This document shows positions 44,813 through 52,762 of a stretch of 64,000 bases of DNA, one piece after another. The notes beneath the pieces were generated by a model. That model had not been told where the DNA came from and did not search any database. It was given only the letters and a program-made list of their open reading frames with translations. The first letter of the stretch is position 1; each line of letters starts with the position of its first letter. The position numbers and the translations under genes are program-made. The DNA is from Salinarimonas sp052380005 (lineage in GTDB: Bacteria; Pseudomonadota; Alphaproteobacteria; Rhizobiales; Beijerinckiaceae): assembly GCA_052380005.1 (NCBI GenBank), contig JBQTCJ010000009.1; one strand, given 5' to 3'.

Positions 44813-45887
44813 TGAGCGCGAAGACCGGCCCCGCACCGGCCATGACGAGGACGATGCGGATGATGTGATGGGCCGCGACGAAGGCGACCTCCGTCTGCAC
44901 GGCGATGGCGACGAGGCTCATCTCCGCGAGCCCGCCGGGGGAATAGGCGAGGATCAGCGGCACCGTGCCGAGCCCCATGATCCGCCCCACCACGCTCGCG
45001 AAGGCGAGCGTCAGCGCCAGAAGGATCACGGTCGAGCCGACGGAGAGGACGAGGATGCGCAGGATCTCGCGCGGCGGGGTGCCGAGGAAGCGCGCGCCGA
45101 TCGTCACGCCGAGCACGACCTGTGCGCCCGCGACGATCTCCACCGGCGGGCGGAAGTCGCTCACCCCCGTCACGTGCACGGCGGCGCTGACCAGCATCGG
45201 GCCGAGCAGCACCTTGGCGGGGAGCCGCAGAACGTGGCCGAGGAAGGTGCCCACGAGGCCGCAGACCAGGATCCAGGCTTCCGCCGACAGCGGCGCGTCG
45301 AGCACCGAGGGACCCGCCGCCGGGCGCGCGCCCAGTGCCACGCCCTCGACCCATTGGACGAGGAAGGGCAGCGTCATGACGACGAGCAGGATGCGCGCGG
45401 AGTGGATGAGCGCGATCGTGCGCCCGTCACCGCCCTTCGCCTCGCCGACGATCACCATCTCGACGAGCCCGCCGGGCATGCCGGAGAAGTAGGCGGTCAC
45501 CGGATCGAAGCGCGCGACGACGCGGAAGTAGGTCACGACGACGAGGCCCGAGACGGCGACGAAGGCGGCGAGCCCGATGGTCGAGATCACCCACTCGTCG
45601 AGGCGCCCGATCACGTCCGGCGTGAAGGCGGCGCCGAGCAGCACGCCGATGACCGCGCTCATCGGCGGGCGCACGACCGGCGGCGCCGAGATCGGCGCGC
45701 GTACGAGGGCCGCGAGCGTGCAGACCGTCATCGGCCCGAGCATCCAGGGCAGCGGCAGGCCGGCTCTGAAGAAGAGGTACCCGCCGATCGTGCCGAGCAC
45801 GAGGGCCGCGAGGAAGCGCGCGTAGGGGAAGCGCGACGGCGCCATCTCGGCGAAGCCGCTGCGAAGCTCGCCGAGGAAGCTGCCCAC
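44781..45887 (-). CDS. AbrB-family membrane permease
   Basis: 368 aa, about ten helices arranged as two related halves: PLPWMLGPMTVCTLAALV and GVLLGAAFTPDVI in the first, VLLGPMLVSAAVHVTGV and GVTIGARFLGTP in the second, with SGMPGGLVEMVIVGEA and YSPGGLAEMSLVAIA as matching repeats. These are hallmarks of AbrB (YdaH-like, 'ammonia monooxygenase regulator' misnomer) permeases of unknown substrate. Not related to the AbrB transcription factor. Confidence 0.85.
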   Translation of the reverse strand: MGSFLGELRSGFAEMAPSRFPYARFLAALVLGTIGGYLFFRAGLPLPWMLGPMTVCTLAALVRAPISAPPVVRPPMSAVIGVLLGAAFTPDVIGRLDEWVISTIGLAAFVAVSGLVVVTYFRVVARFDPVTAYFSGMPGGLVEMVIVGEAKGGDGRTIALIHSARILLVVMTLPFLVQWVEGVALGARPAAGPSVLDAPLSAEAWILVCGLVGTFLGHVLRLPAKVLLGPMLVSAAVHVTGVSDFRPPVEIVAGAQVVLGVTIGARFLGTPPREILRILVLSVGSTVILLALTLAFASVVGRIMGLGTVPLILAYSPGGLAEMSLVAIAVQTEVAFVAAHHIIRIVLVMAGAGPVFALINRGGRSGRT

Positions 45888-46022
45888 CCGTGTCTCTCCC
45901 TGTCGCGCCCGCGTGCGTCATCCACCCGCCCGACCCTCTAGCGGAGCCGCCGGCGGAACGCACCCTATCGGAGTGCCCTTGCGGAAGGGGCATGCACTCG
46001 ATGCAAGGCTCGGGCCGGCGTC

Positions 46023-47243
46023 TCAGCGCGCCGCCACCTCCTCCAGCCACGCGGCGACGAGGCGGCGCTCGTCCGGCGTCATGCCGGTGATGTTGTTGGG
46101 CGGCATCGCGTCGGTGAGGACCGACTGCGCGCGGATCGCGCCGGCGTGGCGCAGGATGTCCTCGGGGCTCTCGAACCGCATGCCCTTGGGCGCCGAGGCG
46201 AGGCCCGGCCAGGCGGGCTCGGTGGCGTGGCACATGGCGCAGCGCCCCTGGACGACGAGCATGGCCTCCTGGAAGGCGGCCGTCTGCGCCTCCGGCCGAT
46301 CGGCGCCGGCATTCCAGTCCACCGTCGCGAAGCTCGGCCGCCCGGCGACCGAGAGGAAGGCCGCGATCGCGAGTGCCGCCGCCGCCCCGCCCCAGGTCCA
46401 CCAGACGTAGCCCTTGCCGGCGTGCATCGTGTTGAAGAAGTGCCGCACGAGTGCGCCCGCGACGATCACCATGGCGACGATCGCTGGGGCGTACGCGCTC
46501 GTCCACGCGAGCGGGTAGTGCGTGCCGAGCATCAGGAACAGCACCGGCAGGGTGAGGTAGTTGTTGTGCAGAGAGCGCTGCTTGGCCTGCTTGCCGAGCG
46601 CCGGATCGGGCTCGCGCCCGGCCATCAGGTCGGCGACGACGATTTTCTGGTTGGGGATGATGACGAGGAAGACGGAGGCGGACATCCAGGTCGCGATCAT
46701 CGCGCCCGTGTGCAGGAAGGCGGCGCGATCCGAGAAGACCTGCAGGAAGGCCACGTTCATCGCGATGATGAAGGCGAACAGCACCACACCCAGCGCGACG
46801 TCGTTGCGCCCGAGCGGCGACTTGCACAGCCCGTCGTAGACGAGCCAGGAGAGCGCCAGCGCGCCGATGCCCACGAGCGCCGCCTGCCAGGGCGCGAGCG
46901 CGAGCTTCTCCGGGTCGACGGTGTAGAGGTCCGCCTGGACGTAGTAGATCCACACCAGCAGGAAGAAGCCCGTCAGCCAGGTGGCGTAGCTCTCCCACTT
47001 GAACCAGGTCAGTTCCCTCGGCAGCTCCGGGGGCGCGACGAGGTACTTCTGCATGCGGTAGAAGCCGCCGCCGTGCACCTGCCAGGTCTCGCCTCCCACG
47101 CCCTTCGGCAGCCCGTCGCGCTTCCTCAGCGAGAGGTCGAGCGCGATGAAGTAGAAGGACGAGCCGATCCAGGCGACGGCGGCGATGACGTGGATCCAGC
47201 GGCCGAGCTGGCTCGCCCATTCGGTGGTGACGGCGTCGATCAT
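46023..47243 (-). CDS. puuD: Membrane-bound urate oxidase PuuD with cytochrome c domain
   Basis: 406 aa. The first ~300 residues are an integral membrane domain of eight or so helices (WIHVIAAVAWIGSSFYFIALDLSL at the start). The C-terminal domain contains a class I haem c site CAMCH and the distal MPPNNITGMT region. PuuD oxidises urate to 5-hydroxyisourate and passes electrons to the respiratory chain, replacing soluble uricase. Start MIDAVTTEW at 47243 is the family N-terminus. The other purine-degradation genes are not here, but the BMP importer operon lies 3 kb away. Confidence 0.92.
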   Translation of the reverse strand: MIDAVTTEWASQLGRWIHVIAAVAWIGSSFYFIALDLSLRKRDGLPKGVGGETWQVHGGGFYRMQKYLVAPPELPRELTWFKWESYATWLTGFFLLVWIYYVQADLYTVDPEKLALAPWQAALVGIGALALSWLVYDGLCKSPLGRNDVALGVVLFAFIIAMNVAFLQVFSDRAAFLHTGAMIATWMSASVFLVIIPNQKIVVADLMAGREPDPALGKQAKQRSLHNNYLTLPVLFLMLGTHYPLAWTSAYAPAIVAMVIVAGALVRHFFNTMHAGKGYVWWTWGGAAAALAIAAFLSVAGRPSFATVDWNAGADRPEAQTAAFQEAMLVVQGRCAMCHATEPAWPGLASAPKGMRFESPEDILRHAGAIRAQSVLTDAMPPNNITGMTPDERRLVAAWLEEVAAR

Positions 47244-47613
47244 GGCGGTGCTGCGCTGCGGTACGGGAGAGGCGAGCCTAGAGAAGCGGCGCGCGCGGGG
47301 GAAGTGGGCGTTTTCGCGCGCGGACGTCGTCGCGCGCCGACAGAGGTGTCTTGCCCTCCGCCGCGGCCTCGTGTAGGACGACCTCCGTTGAAACCTGACG
47401 GATCGGGAGGTGCGCATGGACATGTGCAACATCATCCTCCCGGCGCTGCCGTCGATGGATCGAGTCTTCCGGGACCGCATCCCTCGCTGAGCCCGCGCCG
47501 GACCGCGGACCGCGTGTCCGGCCACTCTCTTCGCAGCACGAATCCGAATCCCGGGCGGCGCGCCTCGCGCCCGCCTCGTCCGTCAGGAGCCGGCCCCGCG
47601 GCCGGATGCATCG
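47244..47613. other. 370-bp divergent intergenic region with a 24-codon reading frame
   Basis: Separates puuD from the ABC exporter gene. The only coding-like element is a 24-codon plus-strand frame at 47416-47490 (MDMCNIILPALPSMDRVF...) with GGGAGG seven bases before its ATG. It could be a leader peptide or a gene remnant; no homology is recognised. No operator palindrome or hairpin stands out. Confidence 0.35.
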
Positions 47614-49407
47614 ATGTCCCTCCGTACCGAACGTCGCGGCGACCCGCTGCGCGACATCGTCCGTTTCGTCGGCGCGCACTGGCGTCGTCGGCTTCCCGCC
47701 ACGCTCGTCATCGTCGGCGGCATGATCCTCTCGACGCTCGCCGAGATCGCCGTCCCCTATTTCGCCGGGCGGATGATCGACGCCGTCGCGCTGGGCGCCC
47801 AGGCGCCCGGAGCGGGCCGCGCGGCGCTGATTGCGCTGATCGCCACCGTGGCGCTCGGCATCGTGTCGGTCGCCTTCCGCCACAAGGCCTTCCGTGGCCT
47901 CGAGCGGCTCACGATCTTCGTCATGAGCGACGTCGCCCGCGAGAGCTTCGCGCGCGTCCAGCGCTTCTCGTCGGACTGGCACGCGAGCAACTTCGCGGGC
48001 TCGACCGTGCGCAAGATCACCCGCGGCATCTGGGCGATCGACACGTTCAGCGACACCGTGCTCGTCGCACTGCTCCCGTCGGCGGTGGTGCTGGTGGGCA
48101 CGATCCTGCTCATGAGCGTGCACTGGCCGGTCATGGGCGCGGTGGTGCTCGTGGGCGCGATCGCCTACGTCGGCACGGTGGCGCTCATGTCGAGCCGCTG
48201 GGTCGCGCCGCGTGCCCGGCTCGCCAACGCGCAGGACACCCGCATGGGCGGGCTCCTCGCGGATGCGATCGGCTGCAACGCCGTCGTCAAGGCCTTCGGC
48301 GCCGAGGACCGCGAGGACGTCCGGCTGGAGCGGCTTCTCGACAAGTGGCGCGCGCGCACCCGCGGCGCCTGGATGCGCTACTCGACCACCTGGAGCACGC
48401 AGCTCGCGATCCTCGTCGTGCTGCGCGCGGCGGTGCTCGGCATCGCGCTGTGGCTGTGGTGGCGCGGGCAGGCCACCGCCGGCGACATCGCCTACGTGCT
48501 CACCGCCTTCCTGGTCGTGAACGGGTACCTGCGCGAGGTCGGCATGCACCTCAACAACTTGCGCCAGTCGGTGAACGAGATGGAGGAGCTCGTCGCCATC
48601 ATGCAGGCGCCGCTCGGCGTCGTCGATCGGCCGGACGCGGGGCCGATCGCGATCTCCCGCGGCGAGATCGCCTTCGAGCGCGTGACCTTCCACTACAAGG
48701 GGCACGACACGCCGCTCTTCCGCGACCTCTCGGTGCGCATCGCGCCGGGCGAGCGGGTGGGGCTCGTCGGGCGCTCGGGCTCGGGGAAGTCGACCTTCGT
48801 CAAGCTGATCCAGCGCCTGCACGACATCGAGTCCGGCCGCGTCGCCATCGACGGGCAGGACGTGGCGGCGGCGACGCAAGGCTCCCTGCGCGGGCAGATC
48901 GCCATCGTCCCGCAGGAGCCGATCCTGTTCCACCGCTCGCTGGCGGAGAACATCGCCTACGCCCGCCCGGGCGCGCGGCTCGACGAGATCGAGGCCGCGG
49001 CGCGGCTCGCCAACGCCCACGACTTCATCTCCCGCCTGCCGAAGGGCTACGAGACCCATGTCGGTGAGCGGGGTGTGAAGCTCTCGGGCGGCGAGCGCCA
49101 GCGCGTGGCGCTCGCCCGCGCCTTCCTGGCGGACGCGCCGATCCTGATCCTGGACGAGGCGACCTCGAGCCTGGATTCGGAGAGCGAGCGGCTCATCCAG
49201 GAGGCGATGGAGCGGCTGATGAAGGGACGCACCGCGATCGTCATCGCCCACCGGCTCTCGACCGTGCGCACGCTCGACCGCATCCTCGTGTTCGACCGCG
49301 GGCGCATCGTCGAGGAGGGGCCGCACGGCGCGCTGCTCGTCGTGCCGGACGGGGCGTATCGCCGGCTGTTCGAGGCGCAGGCCGAGGACATGACACGGGC
49401 GGCGTGA
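47614..49407 (+). CDS. ABC exporter, fused membrane and ATPase domains
   Basis: 597 aa, half-transporter that would work as homodimer. Membrane domain of six helices (about 30-315, starting LPATLVIVGGMILSTLAEIAV), then ATPase domain (about 345-590): Walker A GRSGSGKST, Q-loop VPQEPILF, signature LSGGERQRVALARAF, Walker B ILILDEATSSLD, switch His in IAHRLSTVRT. MsbA/MdlB-like; substrate not deducible. Confidence 0.92.
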   Translation: MSLRTERRGDPLRDIVRFVGAHWRRRLPATLVIVGGMILSTLAEIAVPYFAGRMIDAVALGAQAPGAGRAALIALIATVALGIVSVAFRHKAFRGLERLTIFVMSDVARESFARVQRFSSDWHASNFAGSTVRKITRGIWAIDTFSDTVLVALLPSAVVLVGTILLMSVHWPVMGAVVLVGAIAYVGTVALMSSRWVAPRARLANAQDTRMGGLLADAIGCNAVVKAFGAEDREDVRLERLLDKWRARTRGAWMRYSTTWSTQLAILVVLRAAVLGIALWLWWRGQATAGDIAYVLTAFLVVNGYLREVGMHLNNLRQSVNEMEELVAIMQAPLGVVDRPDAGPIAISRGEIAFERVTFHYKGHDTPLFRDLSVRIAPGERVGLVGRSGSGKSTFVKLIQRLHDIESGRVAIDGQDVAAATQGSLRGQIAIVPQEPILFHRSLAENIAYARPGARLDEIEAAARLANAHDFISRLPKGYETHVGERGVKLSGGERQRVALARAFLADAPILILDEATSSLDSESERLIQEAMERLMKGRTAIVIAHRLSTVRTLDRILVFDRGRIVEEGPHGALLVVPDGAYRRLFEAQAEDMTRAA

Positions 49408-49446
49408 CTCGTGACGTTCGAACACGTGGAGGCGAGGAGAGCTGGT

Positions 49447-49839
49447 ATGGGTGTGGAACTGCTGTACCATGTGGGAGTGCTGGCGGTGGGGTTCTTCGGT
49501 ATCGCCTACCTGTCGGCGTTCGTGAGTATCGATCGCCCCAGCAGCGGCTCGTCGACGACCAGGGCTCGAAGCTCATGGGTCGTCGGGCTCATCGCCGCGT
49601 CGTGCGCGACGTCGACGATCGTTCTTCCGATGATCCTGGCGCGCATTCTCGGCTCGGATCCAATCTCCGCATTCCTGCCATTCATCCTGGTATTCTGCGC
49701 GGGATGGCTCGTCGTCAGGCGGTGGGAGCGCCGCTCCGGTCCGGCGCCGGCCTGGGTCGGGCACACGGCCGTGCTTTCCGCGCTCGCCTTGCTGAACGGC
49801 CTCATCACCTTCGCGGCGTCGGCGGCGTTGGGATCGTGA
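49447..49839 (+). CDS. Hypothetical four-helix membrane protein
   Basis: 130 aa from ATG 49447, supported by GAGGAG about 8 bases upstream; a GTG at 49411 would add 12 residues. Hydrophobic segments: LLYHVGVLAVGFFGIAYLSAF, WVVGLIAASCATSTIVLPMIL, AFLPFILVFCAGWLVV and TAVLSALALLNGLITFAASAA. No family recognised. Noticeably less GC-rich codons (e.g. TAC/TAT, ATT) than its neighbours. Confidence 0.6.
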   Translation: MGVELLYHVGVLAVGFFGIAYLSAFVSIDRPSSGSSTTRARSSWVVGLIAASCATSTIVLPMILARILGSDPISAFLPFILVFCAGWLVVRRWERRSGPAPAWVGHTAVLSALALLNGLITFAASAALGS

Positions 49840-49886
49840 ACCGATCGATGGGTTTACACCCTCGCCACGATCCTTGTATCACCTGC

Positions 49887-49912
49887 GGGCGCGGCCTGAA
49901 GGGGCCGCGCCC
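49887..49912 (+). terminator. Hairpin terminator ahead of prfB
   Basis: Perfect 10-bp stem GGGCGCGGCC (49887-49896) and GGCCGCGCCC (49903-49912), loop TGAAGG, followed by TCGTTTCT. Fits a factor-independent terminator for the small membrane-protein gene; it could also fold in the 5' leader of prfB if transcription starts upstream. Confidence 0.65.
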
Positions 49913-49948
49913 TCGTTTCTACACCGCAACAGGACGAGCTTCGAGCCC

Positions 49949-51077
49949 ATGCGCGCCGAGATCGAACAGCTGGTCGAGACCGCCAAGCAGTCCATAGGGC
50001 TGCTGAGGAGGCATCTTTGACTGGGATACCGCACAACGCCGTCTCGCGGAGCTGAACGCCGCGTCCGAGAACCCCGAGCTCTGGAACGACCCGGAGGCCG
50101 CGCAGAAGCTGATGCGCGAGCGCACCTCGCTCGAGGATTCGATCTCCGCCATCACCCGCCTCGAGCAGGAGCTCGACGACGCGATCACGCTCATCGAGCT
50201 CGGCGACGCCGAGGACGACGAGGCGACCGTCCAGGAGGGCGAGGCCGCCATCCGCGGCATCGAGGCGGAGGCGCAGCGCCGGCAGGTCGAGAGCCTGCTC
50301 TCGGGCGAGGCGGACGCCAACGACACCTACCTCGAGGTCCATTCCGGCGCCGGCGGCACCGAGAGCCAGGACTGGGCCCAGATGCTCCAGCGCATGTACA
50401 TGCGCTGGGCCGACAAGCACGGCTTCAAGGTCGAGGTGATGGAGCTCTCCGAGGGCGAGGAGGCCGGCATCAAGGGCGCGACCGTGATGATCAAGGGCCA
50501 CAACGCCTACGGCTGGCTCAAGACCGAATCGGGCGTGCACCGGCTCGTGCGCATCTCGCCCTACGATTCGGCGGCGCGGCGGCACACGTCCTTCGCGTCG
50601 GTCTGGGTGTACCCGGTCGTCGACGACCGCATCGACATCCAGGTCAACGAGAGCGAGTGCCGCATCGACACGTATCGCGCCTCCGGCGCCGGCGGCCAGC
50701 ACATCAACACGACCGACTCGGCCGTGCGCATCACCCACCTCCCCACCGGCATCGTGGTGGCCTGCCAGCAGGAGCGCTCGCAGCACAAGAACCGCGCCAA
50801 GGCCTGGGACATGCTGCGCGCGCGCCTCTACGAGGCCGAGCTGAAGAAGCGCGAGGAGAAGGCCAACGCCGAGACCGCGTCGAAGTCGGACATCGGCTGG
50901 GGCCACCAGATCCGCTCCTACGTGCTCCAGCCCTACCAGCTGGTGAAGGACCTGCGCACCGGCACCCAGTCGACGAGCCCCGACGACGTGCTCGACGGCG
51001 ACCTCGATCCGTTCATGGAGGCGGCACTCGCGCAGCGGGTGTACGGCACGACGGCGGACGTCGAGGACGTGGATTGA
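49949..51077 (+). CDS. prfB: Peptide chain release factor 2 with programmed +1 frameshift
   Basis: 375 aa when joined. Frame 1: ATG 49949 to codon 23 (MRAEIEQLVETAKQSIGLLR then RHL) ending at the in-frame TGA 50018-50020. The ribosome shifts +1 at CTT-TGA-C (50015-50021) and continues DWDTAQRRLAELNAA to TGA 51075-51077. The frameshift signals are complete: internal Shine-Dalgarno AGGAGG (50006-50011) three bases before the CTT, exactly as in E. coli prfB. RF2 reads UGA, so low RF2 favours the shift: autoregulation. The GGQ loop is in SGAGGQHINTTDSAVRI. The codon-reading tripeptide is SPY (RISPYDSAARRHTSF) instead of E. coli SPF. Confidence 0.96.
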
Positions 51078-51086
51078 CGGGGAAGG

Positions 51087-51109
51087 GGCGACGCCCGTTT
51101 CGCGTCGCC
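51087..51109. terminator. Hairpin between converging prfB and hemerythrin genes
   Basis: Stem GGCGACGC (51087-51094) and GCGTCGCC (51102-51109), 7-nt loop containing TTT, extended by GGGG/CCTCCCC-like flanks. Lies 10 bp after the prfB stop; can serve both directions. Confidence 0.5.
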
Positions 51110-51136
51110 TCCCCAGTCCCTCACATCCCCAGTCCC

Positions 51137-51721
51137 TCACATCCCCAGCCCGCCCTCCGTCCGGTCGAGAATCATCGGGATGATCAGGTCCTCCTCGTCG
51201 TCGAGGTGGCGCAGCAGGCCGGCGAGCAGGCGGTCCGCCTGGTCGGCGTAGGCGTCCGCCGAACGGCGCAGGGCGTCCTGGTCGGTCTCGGGCTCGAGAA
51301 GGAGGGCGCGGGCGCGCTCGGCGGTGACCTCGAGCGCGTGGTGGATCGCCTCGTGGTCGCCCTCCAGCACGTCGAAGCCGCGCACGAGCCGCGCGTCGGC
51401 GGCGCGGAACAGCGGGAAGTAGGCGTGATCCTCGATCTGGTGGTGCCCCTCCAGCTCGCCGAGAAAGAGCCGCAGCCGCGGCGCGAACCACCCCCGGAAC
51501 GGCCCCGCCGCCACCTCGCCCTCGCGCAGCGCCGTCGTCGCGCCCTGGAGCGCGCCGCCCAGCTCGCGGAACATGTCGTGCTTGGCGATCCAGAACCGCG
51601 CGGTGGCGCCGAGATTCGGATGCGCCGGCCAGACCTCCCGCGGGTAGCGGTCGAGCAGCACGCGCAGGTCGGCGGGCCAGCCGAGGCGGGTGTCGAGGGA
51701 GAGGGGGGTGTGCTCGGTCAT
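51137..51721 (-). CDS. Hemerythrin-like (HHE domain) protein
   Basis: 194 aa. Four-helix HHE cation-binding pattern: FWIAKHDMFRELGGAL, LEGHHQIEDHAYFPLFR, LEGDHEAIHHALEV and LLRHLDDEEDLIIPMIL supply the His/Glu ligands of a di-iron centre. Role could be O2/NO sensing or iron-centre repair. The gene's 3' end carries a 16-bp direct repeat (51111-51142) that duplicates the stop-codon context. Confidence 0.85.
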   Translation of the reverse strand: MTEHTPLSLDTRLGWPADLRVLLDRYPREVWPAHPNLGATARFWIAKHDMFRELGGALQGATTALREGEVAAGPFRGWFAPRLRLFLGELEGHHQIEDHAYFPLFRAADARLVRGFDVLEGDHEAIHHALEVTAERARALLLEPETDQDALRRSADAYADQADRLLAGLLRHLDDEEDLIIPMILDRTEGGLGM

Positions 51722-51867
51722 GCGTGCTCCGGCGACGTTCTCCTCGACGTAGCAAGCACCCGTGCCCGATGAAAGGCCCGGCGGGGGCGTGCAGGGATCG
51801 TCTTGCCTGGGCGCAAGACGGCGTCGCCTCGCACGCGGGCGGCCGTGATCGCCCCGTTCCGGTCGCA

Positions 51868-52356
51868 TCACTCCCCGACGGCCGGCACGAACTCGCGCAG
51901 CCCGACCGACATATCGACGAGGCTCGGGAGGGCCGTGCCCCAGGCCAGCGCCGAGACGATGACGGCGCCGATGATCAGCGGCGCGAGGATCGCCGTCATC
52001 AGCGCGATGGCGAGCTGCCGCCACCAGCCGCTCGCGGCGCGGACCTGCCGGATGATCTGGGACTGGAGAATCCGGTCTCGCAGCCCGTCCATCTCCGTCT
52101 TGAGATAGCTTCGTGCCGCATCGTCGAAATACGTCGCGGCCTCGTCGAGGAGCTTCTTGAAGCGGACCTCCGGCAGATCGGCGACCCAGTCGTCGATCTC
52201 GCTCTGCGTCGGCGCTCGCCCCGCTCGAGCGCGAAAGAGGTCGATCCAGTGCTTCCGTTCTTCCGCGAAGACGGCGTAGGCGATCATCGTCACGGCCCGC
52301 GCGGAATCGGCTCGCGCGAGCAGGTGCTCGTAGACCTCGCGCTCGCTAGCGGGCAT
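51868..52356 (-). CDS. Hypothetical protein with C-terminal membrane segment
   Basis: 162 aa, not recognised. The first ~105 residues are soluble, helical and charged (EVYEHLLARADSARAVTMIAY, EIDDWVADLPEVRFKKLLDE, YFDDAARSYLKTEMDGLRDR). One long hydrophobic stretch follows (LAIALMTAILAPLIIGAVIVSAL, about 114-136). It looks like a tail-anchored protein. ATG 52356 has no ribosome site and overlaps the preceding small gene by 11 bp, pointing to coupled translation. Confidence 0.65.
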   Translation of the reverse strand: MPASEREVYEHLLARADSARAVTMIAYAVFAEERKHWIDLFRARAGRAPTQSEIDDWVADLPEVRFKKLLDEAATYFDDAARSYLKTEMDGLRDRILQSQIIRQVRAASGWWRQLAIALMTAILAPLIIGAVIVSALAWGTALPSLVDMSVGLREFVPAVGE

Positions 52357-52573
52357 GGCCGTCGAGCTTGAAGAGGTGGTGACGATCGTTGGCGTCGCGA
52401 AGAGCGGCTTCGACGCGCTGGATCAGCGCGTCCTTGCGTTCCCGATGAAGGTCACGCCCTGCGGCGACGTTCGCGCGGATCGCTGCCGAGGGGCGTGGCG
52501 GCCCGACGTCGGTCTCGCCGCCGGTCTCGCCGCCGGAGGAGCGCATCACGCGGTGAACGAGAGGCAACATCAT
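52346..52573 (-). CDS. Small hypothetical protein upstream of the tail-anchored protein
   Basis: 75 aa from ATG 52573 (or ATG 52570), with a good Shine-Dalgarno AGGAG 5-8 bases upstream. Sequence begins MMLPLVHRVMRSSGGETGGE and has a charged helical end (ERKDALIQRVEAALRDANDR). A 6-codon GGETGGET repeat lies near the start. No family recognised. It ends inside the next gene (11-bp overlap). Confidence 0.5.
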   Translation of the reverse strand: MMLPLVHRVMRSSGGETGGETDVGPPRPSAAIRANVAAGRDLHRERKDALIQRVEAALRDANDRHHLFKLDGHAR

Positions 52574-52762
52574 TCCTGCTCCTGTCGACGTCGAAATCAG
52601 ACTGACATGCGCGCCGGTTGGTAGCAAGCGAATTAATGCAATCCCGCGCCCACCTTCACGCCCCATCCCAACCCCGTCTCCCCACCCCTTCGCCTTCCCC
52701 CGCCGCCCGCGCCCCCCTAGGCTCCGGCACCACACCCATCCCCCGCCCGGAGCCCGCCCGAC

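Noticed and set aside
44781..45887. AbrB-type gene as transcription regulator
   Set aside because: The protein is an integral membrane permease with duplicated helical halves; no DNA-binding AbrB swapped-hairpin domain.
50018..50020. prfB as a frameshifted pseudogene
   Set aside because: The stop is part of a complete programmed frameshift signal (internal SD, CTT-TGA-C), conserved widely in bacteria.
49854..51755. Minus-strand 633-codon frame over prfB
   Set aside because: Antisense to prfB and out of frame with the hemerythrin gene; no domain seen.
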